Shown: in pieces, positions 11,614 to 18,548 of the stretch | Position numbering within the stretch: position 1 is the first letter of the stretch | How the letters are laid out: each line of letters begins with the position of its first letter | Position numbers and translations under genes: made by a program | Notes under the pieces: model-generated | Told to the model about the DNA's origin: nothing | The model's input: only the letters and a program-made list of their open reading frames with translations | The model's database searches: none | Assembly (NCBI GenBank): GCA_037576215.1 | Contig: JBANDB010000001.1 | Location: 3,348,001-3,412,000, forward strand | Length of the DNA stretch: 64,000 bases | Reading direction: 5' to 3' | DNA from: Armillaria gallica | Lineage: Eukaryota; Basidiomycota; Agaricomycetes; Agaricales; Physalacriaceae

Positions 11614-12414
11614 TCCTGATTCCAGGTTTTCGTCGAGGAACCGGTCTAGTTGCTCCTGTTCATTCCGGTTTAGGGGGTACACCTTGCAGTCCAATGTTGA
11701 TTTAGCATTGGGGACTAGCTCAATTGTGTGGTCCCAAGGTTTCTGTTCTGGGAGGTCATCAAAGTTCTCTTTGGCGAAAAGGTCACGGAAAGACTGGTAT
11801 TGCTCAGGGACTAGTTCCTTGAACATCCTTTTTGGTTTGTCGTGGTGAGCTGCTGCTGCCAGGTCATTGGCGTGGTGCATGGCTCTGATGATCAGTTCCT
11901 CCTCCATCCGCACTGCTAGAATGGTTTCCCCCTCCTCTAGTTCTTCGTCCCATTGGTCCTCTGGATCGCTGTCCGGTAAACGTAGAAGGTTTCCGGCGCA
12001 CTGGCACCTTCCAAAGATGACACTCCCAGTTTTCCAGTTTACACTGGGGTTATGCCTCTTTAACCAGCCGTGTCCTAGGTAGATGTTGCGTTTCCCTAGG
12101 TTCGTTATGGCCAGGTCAATACGCTCGCAATGCTCCTTGATGGTGAGACAGACTTCTACGAATTCGGTGACATCTCCGTCTGCATTTCGCGTCCCATCTG
12201 CGTTATAGACCGGAATGGGAATCTTCACCTTTCGAGTATCTAAATCGTGCTTTTCGACGAAAGCACGATTGATAGCACTCCCAGTGCACCCGCTGTCTAA
12301 GAGAGTGTTCGTTGTTAAGGTTCTTTGTCCAGTGCAGGGTTCTACGACCACAGGGATGGTTAGATCGCTAGTTTCCCCCCAAATATATCGGATGGGTTCT
12401 TGTAACTCGTAAAG
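11614..12414 (-). pseudogene. Retroviral-type aspartic protease and protease-RT spacer
   Basis: The active-site motif is LLDSGCTGSAINRAF (near 12310-12265), with the flap-side NIYLGHGWLKRHNPSVNW downstream. This is the pepsin-like half-protease of gypsy polyproteins, which cleaves Gag and Pol as a homodimer. The frame then runs through LPEQKPWDHTIELVPNA, typical of the PR-RT junction. It is bounded by TGAs at 12415 and 11611 in an otherwise continuous frame. Confidence 0.85.
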
Positions 12415-13692
12415 TCATTCTCTGGCGGTCTCCCAATCATCTGTGCGCAGTTGTTGGATTAGTTCATTGGTGAGTTCGTGCCCTCGCCCCTTATGTACCC
12501 AGGAACATAAGCGCGAGCAGGCTCCGGTGTTGGTGATGGCTTCCCTTATAAAACGTAATGTCCAGTCTACCTCGAAGGGTTTCATCCACTGATGCAGCGA
12601 TCCCTGGTCAACTGACAGGGGAGCGTTTGTCATCAGAGGGACCGTTCATGTTGGGAGAGGGGACACGATGGGACTCCCCTTTGCTATCCACCTCTGGTAG
12701 GAGGTGTCGTCCTCTTCGTCAGGTACTTCGATCATGGTAACCATATGCCCCCTTTCTACCGCCTGGGCGCTAGCGGCTCCTCCCTGTTCATCGGCTGCAT
12801 AGTGTTCCTCCAGGTCATGTTCCGGGGAGTCGTGGCTTGAAGTTCCTTTTGGCGAGAGGCGGGAGAGGAACTCCCTGGGGGTGGAGTCCTGATCTTGAGC
12901 TCTGGTCCCAATTCGTGCCAAAGACTCGGTCTGATTGGCCTTACCTGCTACCCCCCATCCAATGGGGTGTTGAGAGCCCGTTGGTACCTCTTTATCTGTG
13001 AAGAATCCGGGCATACACCCTGCACTGCCTACCCCCGAGGGAGGAGGCGGCGAGACGTTGCCTGCTCTACCCTGGTTTCCGTCCCAGGGGTTCACTCCGT
13101 TCGGGATTCGGGTTGCTTCGTCGGGGAATGGAGGAGTACCATCCGCCGCCCCATCCGATCAGGAGACGTTCCGAGCATTGGAATGTTGCTGGACTCCCGT
13201 CATTATGATGGGTGTCACTATGGTGGGCGACTTGTCGTCTGATCCGTTCACTCGCACGGAGCTACTTGGCAAATGTTTAGCCGGTTGCGCAGTCCTGGGG
13301 TCAGCGGCCCCGTCATCTATTGGGTCATTAGTTTCGTCCCGAAGGACAGCATATTGGTTAGTTGATTCTTTAGCTGGGCGCGATGTAGAAGTCGGAGAAT
13401 CGTGGCGCGTAGGCCATACATTATGGTCCATTTGATAGGTAGAAGCCGGCCCCATACATGGGGCTCGGGGTATATCCGAATGCGTGATAGGTAAATTGTC
13501 TGTAACGATATTACGAGCATAAAAGGTTTCTGAAGAAAGGGGGCGCGCACCAGTCTGTTCCTTGGTCGTCGCAGGCGAATCAAAACCCGGACGACCTATT
13601 CTTTTACCTCTTTCACCTCCGTTGTCTCTGCGAGTGGCTCCGGTGCTGCTTCTAGGGCACGCACCTCTCGTTTCTTGCCTTTGAGTGGGCAA
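12415..13692 (-). pseudogene. Pol-frame linker between gag and protease
   Basis: The pol frame opens upstream of the gag stop (13692) and overlaps the gag end by about 96 nt in the -1 frame. It then runs uninterrupted except for TGAs at 13159, 12646 and 12415. It carries no known domain, but is conserved with the old element (VTMIEVPD, DDTS, QRW; HQWMKPFEVDWTLR against HRWMKLFEVDWTLR), so it was under selection. It may include the frameshift product's N-terminus and a cleavage spacer. Confidence 0.6.
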
Positions 13693-14570
13693 TCTTTGCT
13701 TAGATGCCCCTTCTCGTCACACTGGAAGCACCGCCCTTCAGCGCGCTGCTTAGCCTTCTTAGCATCGATGTCCATGGGTATTCCTGGACCATCGTAGGTC
13801 TTCCATTTTCCTACGGCATTGTGCGGCTTGTTGTTGGTCGGAGGCTTGGGCGTGGGTGAAGTAGCATTAGTGGTCTTTCCACCGGCCAGGGTTTTCGACT
13901 GCCCCGAGGTCTTTTTGTCGGGATAGCGCTCGATTCCTTGCGTTTGCTCGAAGACCCTCTGTTTTTGTCGTTCGTCGTACATACCGATAATCCGTCGCTT
14001 CCATTCTTTGTAATTACAGGGAATTGCTACCCCCAGATTGGCAATCGCAGTTCCGTAGGACAGCGGGATTCCTTTCCGGACTGCCTGGACTAGTATGCTT
14101 CGGTCATCTTGGTCAGTGAGTCGGTTGGCCAGTTTGGCTTCACACTCCATCTTCCGGAAGAAGATGTAGGCAATGTCGCTTCCTATTTTGATTTCGCCCA
14201 TCTTTTTCTCATGTACGAGTTCGACGGCGGGATCGCAGAACTGGTCTCGGAAGAGTTCGATGAAGTCTTCCCAGCGTGGAAAGCGATATCGGGGTCCGGC
14301 GTTGTAATCGTCCTCCTCTGCCTGCATGGGGTTATCCCCCAACGGGGCAGGGACGTGCCAGTAGTCGTCCCGGAGATGCACCCACCAATCCTCAGCGTCC
14401 CCTTCCAAATGGGATGTGGCGAAGCCCACCATGAGGGATGGTACTCCCTGATAGTAGAACTTAAAGGTTTCGAAGTACTGCGTGCAGTCTCTGAGGAACC
14501 TTTTGATATCCTCGTGCTTGCCCGAAAAGAGGGCCAGTGGTTTTCGGAGAATGGGCTTAATATGCCTCAT
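13596..14570 (-). CDS. Gag core with zinc knuckle (younger gypsy element)
   Basis: An intact frame of 324 codons. The start used here is the first Met (MRHIKPILRKPLALF); the true gag starts further upstream, so this is the C-terminal part. It has the retrotransposon gag core (FSGKHEDIKRFLRDC, EDWWVHLRDDYW, WEDFIELFRDQFCDP, then the alpha-helical KMECEAKLANRL region) and a basic C-terminus with one perfect CX2CX4HX4C knuckle (CFQCDEKGHLSKDC). It would form the virus-like particle and bind RNA. The stop TAG followed by GTCG is conserved in the old element. This is the longest undamaged frame of the element. Confidence 0.85.
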   Translation of the reverse strand: MRHIKPILRKPLALFSGKHEDIKRFLRDCTQYFETFKFYYQGVPSLMVGFATSHLEGDAEDWWVHLRDDYWHVPAPLGDNPMQAEEDDYNAGPRYRFPRWEDFIELFRDQFCDPAVELVHEKKMGEIKIGSDIAYIFFRKMECEAKLANRLTDQDDRSILVQAVRKGIPLSYGTAIANLGVAIPCNYKEWKRRIIGMYDERQKQRVFEQTQGIERYPDKKTSGQSKTLAGGKTTNATSPTPKPPTNNKPHNAVGKWKTYDGPGIPMDIDAKKAKQRAEGRCFQCDEKGHLSKDCPLKGKKREVRALEAAPEPLAETTEVKEVKE

Positions 14571-15832
14571 CTCGGGAGGGTGGTCTGCGTTCCATGCCCC
14601 TAAGGGTCTGAAAGGGGGTGGCCTGTCATCGGGGGGTCGCGGGAGCGAGTATTGGTGTCAGTTGGGTCCCGGTCGGGGTTGTCGCCCCCGTACCGGCATG
14701 GGCTGTTGTGCCGCGTTTAAGTTTTCTTGGAGACGTACGTTTTCATCTCACATTAGCACCATCTGGGCCTCCAGTCATGCCATCCATTGCGTGTCCATCT
14801 CTTCGGGAGCCCCTTCTCCTTTGTCAACGTCGATATCCCTGACGTTGTCCCCCCCTGCTATCAGTCGGCTGGTTCCCTTTCCATAGTAGTTTCCTCTCCT
14901 TCGCCAGTTGGGACCCGAGGGAGGTGAGTCGGGCAATGGCCCGGGGAGTGGTACTGCGAGGTTATACAGCCCTATGGGCCCTCGCGATGGAGGTGCCATC
15001 CAGGTTGGGCCGATCCCCCTCAAGAACGGCGAGGCGGTGGAGGGCCCACTCCAGGGCGGTCTATTCCTGTTCGGTGCGGGGGCGAATACCTTGTATCCAG
15101 CTTCCTACGGTCGGGGGGTATAGGACCCAGTCTCGGTTGGCATGGACACGGGCGTCGACAACTCGATTTCTCCTATATCTCGGAAGCGGATCCCCTCTAT
15201 GGACGGCCAGATAGTAGTCCATGTCCTCTCGTATGGGGCAGTGAAATCCTGCCTGCTGCTCGAGGTCCTGCCAGCGAAGTTCCCAGGCCTTGCTATGGGC
15301 AGGGCCCAGTATTCTGATGTTGGCAGGCGAAAGAGCAGGCCAGTCGTAGTCGGCGCTGTGGGGGTTAAGTGGGTCGTCATTGTCACAAGGGGGTGGTGGT
15401 CCGCTGACCACTGGTTCTGGGGTAATGGACCGGGGAACGTTGGGGGCATGTGGAATTCCTCGCTCGTTCAGGATGATGATGGGGATGCTGTCGTCGGAGT
15501 CACTGTCGACCTCAATGGGCCAACGGGCGTTTCCTCTAGGTTCCCGAGCTTGAAGGAGCTGAGGGGGTTTGGTTGACGGGGTCTTGCCATGACGGGCTGT
15601 CGGGGTCTGACGGTATATGCAGGGGGCTCGGGCTCCGGAGTCTGTACGTGCCGCTCCTCCTGGGAGGGCCCTGCTCTGGTTGGTTGGTCTGTCTGGAGAT
15701 TCTCCCGATTCTTGAAGAACTCCAGGTTGGATTAAAAATAAACCGCGGTTCTCTGGCCCCGATGGGCTCTAGATTTGGTGGTGCCGAGGCCCAGCCTGAC
15801 ATAGGCGGGGTCGAGTCTGGGGAGTTCGACAT
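14571..15832 (-). pseudogene. N-terminal gag region with frame breaks (younger gypsy element)
   Basis: The likely gag start is ATG at 15832 (MSNSPDSTPP), four bases after the stop of the small ORF upstream. The reading then needs frame changes before 15536 and again near 15061 to follow the sequence aligned with the old element: WPIEVDSDSDD, DPLNPHSADYDWPAL, MDYYLAVHRGDPL, then PGPLPDSPPSGPNW. The region is Pro/Ser-rich and disordered in look, with no named domain. Conservation of these blocks in the old copy (DPLN, MDFFLAT, GDPL, LPDSP) shows it was coding. Confidence 0.7.
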
Positions 15833-15836
15833 AATG

Positions 15837-16010
15837 TCATGGGATCGGTGGAGTGGGGGGTACTACCAGTACCCCTCTGCGATGGAGGAAGGCCTGGATC
15901 TGCTCATTGTAGGTGAGGACTAACGCTGCTGTAAGCAGGCAAAGAAAGGTAGTGGCAGCAATGGCCAATCCTAGGGCGATGGTCTGGGTGTTAGACAAGT
16001 CGGGGGTCAT
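15837..16010 (-). CDS. 57-aa single-pass membrane ORF upstream of gag (younger element)
   Basis: ATG at 16010 overlaps the stop of the preceding ORF as TGATG; the stop TGA is at 15837-15839, four bases before the gag ATG at 15832. The protein starts MTPDLSNTQTIALG, has one hydrophobic span of about 20 residues (roughly 11-33), then a charged tail with EQIQAFLHRRG and a Pro-rich end. The old element encodes a clear homologue (17405-17596: MTPDLTNTQTIALG, EEQIHQFLQRQG), so the ORF was kept by selection. I know of no gag-upstream membrane protein in Ty3/gypsy elements. Function is unknown. Tight stop/start spacing suggests termination-reinitiation. Confidence 0.7.
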   Translation of the reverse strand: MTPDLSNTQTIALGLAIAATTFLCLLTAALVLTYNEQIQAFLHRRGVLVVPPTPPIP

Positions 16011-16261
16011 CAACGTCGGTGCCGTAGCTGGTGAACATCTTCGAGAAGACGGGAGATTTGGTAGAGTAAGATTTTGAGTAGGATGAGGGTGATCGTGTTC
16101 AGGAAGAAGAGAAGGAGGACGGTACGCCGTTCAGTCGATATTGCAGTCGTAATCGGCATACCCGCAGTAGGAGTAGGAGTAGGAGTCGTCGTGATAGGTT
16201 CTAGGGGGTCGCTGTTGACGTTGGCGGGTTCTTTTGGGTTTGGGAGGGGTTGGTTGGGCAT
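16010..16261 (-). CDS. 83-aa membrane ORF, first of the leader cassette (younger element)
   Basis: It starts MPNQPLPNPKEP, has a Thr/Pro run (TTTPTPTPT), then a hydrophobic segment TVLLLFFLNTITLILLKILL (about residues 47-66) and a basic tail ending RHRR. Its TGA overlaps the ATG of the next ORF. The old element has a shorter counterpart (17605-17727) with the same layout: PTPTP, then TVLFNN and a leucine-rich span. A membrane anchor with cytosolic basic tail is the simplest reading. Another 60-codon frame overlaps it (16131-16313) but has no counterpart. Confidence 0.6.
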   Translation of the reverse strand: MPNQPLPNPKEPANVNSDPLEPITTTPTPTPTAGMPITTAISTERRTVLLLFFLNTITLILLKILLYQISRLLEDVHQLRHRR

Positions 16262-16354
16262 CCTTCTTCTGCTTCAAGGTCTGCTTGTTTCGGGGTTGTC
16301 GCGGTTTGGTCATAAGAGAGCCTCCGCGATGTATGCTGGTAGGCTTTAGTAGAA

Positions 16355-16368
16355 AGCTTCAAGCTAAC
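16355..16368 (-). promoter_or_regulatory. Self-primer binding site (younger element)
   Basis: One base after the 5' LTR the minus strand reads TTAGCTTGAAGCT. This is complementary at 12 of 13 positions to AGCTTCGAGCTAA in the left LTR (8644-8657) and at 11 of 13 in the right LTR (16522-16535). That LTR site lies 33 nt downstream of the start of a TATATAAG box, where transcription should begin. A primer site matching the transcript's own 5' end, rather than a tRNA, is the Tf1-type self-priming system. Confidence 0.65.
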
Positions 16369-16521
16369 TGTTATGACCGGACTCGGGAATAACAGACTAG
16401 GCATCTAACATGCGCTGTCTCTCACTTTGGACAGGATGATAGAACCGTAGCGTCTATTACAGCGAGGCGATAACACTTAGACTCTTGGCAAGTGATAAGA
16501 GAAAAGTCCAGGGTGTATAAA

Positions 16522-16568
16522 CTTAGCTCAAAGCTGGGGTACATGCGGAGAGCTGTGTTACTTATATA
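16522..16568 (-). promoter_or_regulatory. LTR core promoter: TATA box and predicted start of R
   Basis: TATATAAG lies on the minus strand at 16568-16561. The predicted transcript start AGCTTTGAGCTAAG begins at 16535, 33 nt downstream of the first TATA base, a normal spacing. The start is inferred from its complementarity to the primer site rather than from data. The same arrangement is present in the left LTR and, with changes, in the old LTR. Confidence 0.55.
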
Positions 16569-16675
16569 CGTGCGTCTATTGTTATAATTAGTTCATGGGA
16601 TCATGGCTTCGATAGAAGTTATGGGGTTGTCCAATATCGATCATTGGGGATGGTCTGTGCGTGCCGAGGTGCCGA

Positions 16676-16701
16676 GATAAGATAAGATAAGATAAGATAA
16701 G
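16676..16701. promoter_or_regulatory. Tandem GATAA array in U3 of the LTR
   Basis: Five GATAA units in a row followed by G. The left LTR has three (8806-8820) and the old LTR three (18486-18500). GATAAG is the core site of fungal GATA factors of the AreA/Gat1 class, which act in nitrogen response. Keeping the array in all three LTRs suggests use as an upstream activating sequence, but simple tandem slippage is possible. Confidence 0.45.
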
Positions 16702-16725
16702 AAAAAAAGTGGATAGATTGTAACA

Positions 16726-16730
16726 GGTTG
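16726..16730. repeat. Target-site duplication GGTTG, right copy
   Basis: Matches 8486-8490 exactly and marks the right junction of the younger element inside the old gag. Confidence 0.9.
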
Positions 16731-17287
16731 AGGGGGTCGCTGGGTCTTTGCAGTCTTCTGCAGTGGTTGAGGACCCCGACCTGCTGTCGTTCTGGGGCGA
16801 GGGATAGTGAGGAATTGGAGTCGCTGTCCTCTGTGTCTGAGTTATTGCCCAGGAATGCTCTGAAGTGGAGTATGGCAGTGGAATGGGCATGTAGTACCCT
16901 GGTGTGTACTCTTGGTAGATGAATCCTCCTTGGTTCATATAGTGGAGAGGGATTGACTGATTCTGGGAATTCCAGGTCGGGTAGGGTGAGCTGGGGTTGT
17001 ACAGGTTCATCCCATATGGTGAGGTCGATATTCCCCAGTTGGGGTTGGGTGTATTCGTATCCTGGCCAGTCTGACTGGAAGGTTGGTTCAGTGACAGTGG
17101 GGGGCTCTGCCCATGGGTCAGGGTTCGTAGGCTGTAAGACCTGGATCAGCTCGGGGGTGTCAGGAATCTCAGGAGTGGAGGTTCGGTGAACATTGCTCGG
17201 CCTTGGGGTGGCATTCCTTGGTGGAGGAGAGGGTTTCTCCCGACTTGAGATGTATTCGTCAAAGGTGTCGTGTTTAAAGGTGGCCAT
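16731..17287 (-). pseudogene. N-terminal gag piece (old gypsy element)
   Basis: The likely start is the ATG at 17287 (MATFKHDTFDEYISSREK); an earlier in-frame Met exists at 17341. The protein is Pro/Ser/Thr-rich with DTPELIQVLQPTNPDPW, and runs into the target duplication as RPSDPLNL. Across the younger element the frame resumes at 8490 with HGPNYNWPDLS, matching HSADYDWPALS in the younger gag. No domain is recognised. Confidence 0.65.
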
Positions 17288-17404
17288 GGTCCTTGCAGAG
17301 GAGTGGCACAAGATTGTTGTCATTGTGCAGCAGGGATCCATATACGGCCATATGGGGTCTGGTTGCTCGCTGAATCATTGGTAGAAATATGGCTCAACAT
17401 AGTG

Positions 17405-17596
17405 TCAAGGGAATGGGGTGTTTCTGAAGTCATAAGGGTTTCTGGCAGGGACTAGCAGTCCTTGTCGCTGTAGAAATTGGTGAATCTGCTCTTCGAAGGC
17501 TAAAAGGATTAGCATGGTGAAAAAGAAGATGAGGATGGCACCAGCAATTGCAGAGCCAAGGGCAATGGTCTGGGTGTTGGTCAGATCGGGGGTCAT
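17405..17596 (-). CDS. 63-aa single-pass membrane ORF (old element, homologue of 15837-16010)
   Basis: Starts MTPDLTNTQTIALGSAIAGA, followed by a strongly hydrophobic stretch (ILIFFFTMLILLAF) and a tail with EEQIHQFLQRQGLLVP. The first 14 residues differ from the younger copy at one position, although the LTRs are far diverged, which argues for purifying selection. It lies just upstream of gag and after the stop of the preceding small ORF (17605). Confidence 0.65.
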   Translation of the reverse strand: MTPDLTNTQTIALGSAIAGAILIFFFTMLILLAFEEQIHQFLQRQGLLVPARNPYDFRNTPFP

Positions 17597-17604
17597 CTAT
17601 GTCA

Positions 17605-17727
17605 TTAGAGAAAGAGTTGTTGGTTTTTGTGATAGATCACGATGAGGAGTTCTGTGAGTAGGACTGCGAGGTTATTGAACAGTACTGTGTCTTCTGGTGT
17701 CGGGGTCGGCAGTGGGGTTGGGTTCAT
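17605..17727 (-). CDS. 40-aa Pro-rich membrane ORF (old element)
   Basis: Starts MNPTPLPTPTPEDTVLFNN, then a leucine/valine-rich span (LAVLLTELLIVIY) and a short polar tail. Its ATG overlaps the stop of the upstream ORF (ATGA). Layout and the PTPTP...TVL pattern match the 83-aa ORF of the younger element (16010-16261). It is too short for the usual gene filters. Confidence 0.55.
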   Translation of the reverse strand: MNPTPLPTPTPEDTVLFNNLAVLLTELLIVIYHKNQQLFL

Positions 17728-17861
17728 TTACGAGTCTGGTCTTGGTACTCAATTTGTTTGGCATAGGCGATGACGACCAGAATAGTGATGAGCAGTACGG
17801 CTCCTACTATGTATCTATTTGCTGTTTTGGGGAGTTGGGTTGTCGGGGAGGTGTGGTTCAT
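17724..17861 (-). CDS. 45-aa single-pass membrane ORF (old element)
   Basis: Starts MNHTSPTTQLPKTANRY, followed by a clean hydrophobic span (IVGAVLLITILVVIAYA) and a charged tail EYQDQTRK. The stop TGA overlaps the next ATG. I see no counterpart in the younger element. The N-out, C-in single-pass look with polar ends is like its neighbours. Confidence 0.55.
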   Translation of the reverse strand: MNHTSPTTQLPKTANRYIVGAVLLITILVVIAYAKQIEYQDQTRK

Positions 17862-17941
17862 GCGACGGAGTTTGGTTGCAGGGTTATGGATGGTTTGGAT
17901 TGAACCGTGTGAGAGGGGATATAGTGATTTAGGAGATTCGG

Positions 17942-18088
17942 TCAGGGTTCTTCATCTTCTGTTCGGTATATGAGACAGCAGAGGAAGAGGAGTAAGGAGA
18001 GTAGGAGTGTGCTGATAACTGCAGCAACAATCCCAATGGTGATCGTTCATGGGTTCAAGTAAGAGATGGTCTTCCCAATGGCTAGCAT
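17942..18088 (-). pseudogene. 48-codon membrane ORF with one internal TGA (old element)
   Basis: First ORF after the primer site: ATG at 18088 (MLAIGKTISYLNP), a TGA at codon 14, then in frame TITIGIVAAVISTLLLSLLL and more hydrophobic residues, with the end RTEDEEP before TGA at 17942. The internal TGA is the only break, and a single transition explains it. Like the three ORFs after it, it encodes one membrane span. Confidence 0.5.
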
Positions 18089-18106
18089 GCAGGAGGGATA
18101 TAGAAA

Positions 18107-18119
18107 AGCTTTGAGCTAA
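18107..18119 (-). promoter_or_regulatory. Self-primer binding site (old element)
   Basis: Directly after the 5' LTR the minus strand reads TTAGCTCAAAGCT. It pairs at 11 of 13 positions with AGCTTCAAGCTAA inside the same LTR (18258-18271), the same arrangement as in the younger element. Confidence 0.5.
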
Positions 18120-18120
18120 C

Positions 18121-18523
18121 TGTTAAGCCTGGGCTCAGGTGGAACAAGCAAGCACAATCTCAAGGTTGTCTCACACTTCGGACAGGACCTCAAGGGCAGC
18201 AATACTCACAGAACCCAAAGAGCAAGCGGTTAACACATAGCAAGAAGTGTGGGGAGTAAGTCCAGTATGTATTAACTTAGCTTGAAGCTGGGATACAAGG
18301 CTGAGAGCTATACTACTTATATACTATTCATCTGTTTCTATATATAAACCTGTCCATCTGTCAATTGTGTGTTTATTGTATGGAAGTCTGTCCATAACCA
18401 TGTGTCACAGCAGGAATGCTGAAGTCGTTCGGTTTAGTGCTGGTAACCATGTGCGTGCTGAGGTGCTGAGATGCTGAGATGCTGAGATAAGATAAGATAA
18501 GAGAAAATGGAAAAATCGTAACA
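18121..18523 (-). repeat. 5' LTR of the old gypsy element (403 bp)
   Basis: Runs TGTTAAGCCT to GTAACA on the plus strand. It shares with the younger LTR the ends, the AACTTAGCT...GAAGCTGGG core, the GTGCGTGC...GAGGTGC block, three GATAA units (18486-18500) and TATA-like sequence, but is longer and has few CpGs. The matching 3' LTR is not in the window. Confidence 0.8.
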
Positions 18524-18548
18524 ACGATCTCCTGTAAAGTCCTGCCAT

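Larger units (their letters stand above)
8491..16725 (-). mobile_element. Nearly complete Ty3/gypsy chromovirus (8.2 kb) with paired LTRs
   Basis: Read on the minus strand: 5' LTR (16369-16725), self-primer site, two tiny membrane ORFs, gag with CCHC zinc knuckle, then in one pol frame linker, protease, reverse transcriptase, RNase H, integrase and a C-terminal chromodomain, polypurine tract and 3' LTR (8491-8845). The order PR-RT-RH-IN-chromodomain identifies a chromovirus. The chromodomain and the self-priming signal are as in the Tf1/sushi group. The 5-bp target duplication GGTTG is intact. Twelve in-frame TGAs, one frame break near 10200 and frame breaks in N-terminal gag make it non-autonomous now. 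It sits in the gag of a relative. Confidence 0.93.
16369..16725 (-). repeat. 5' LTR of the younger gypsy element (357 bp)
   Basis: The partner of 8491-8845. On the coding strand it begins TGTTACAATC and ends CATAACA. U3 starts with five CTTAT/GATAA units, followed by a TATA box. It has lost a different set of CpGs from the left copy. Confidence 0.95.
2680..18523 (-). mobile_element. Old Ty3/gypsy retrotransposon, 3'-truncated and interrupted twice
   Basis: Read on the minus strand the order is 5' LTR (18121-18523), primer site, four tiny membrane ORFs, gag in three pieces (16731-17287, 7517-8490, 5337-5926), a linker, protease and the first part of reverse transcriptase, ending near 2680. 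RNase H, integrase and the 3' LTR are missing. Two later insertions split gag: the younger gypsy element 8491-16725 and the solo LTR 5927-7516. Joining the flanks in thought restores alignment with the gag of the younger element at both points. All in-frame stops found in the pol frame are TGA. The catalytic YLDDI of reverse transcriptase reads YLNDI here, so the copy is dead. Confidence 0.8.

Noticed and set aside
16131..16313. 60-codon basic frame overlapping the 83-aa membrane ORF
   Set aside because: No counterpart in the old element and fully overlapping a frame with one. Kept only as a possible leader.
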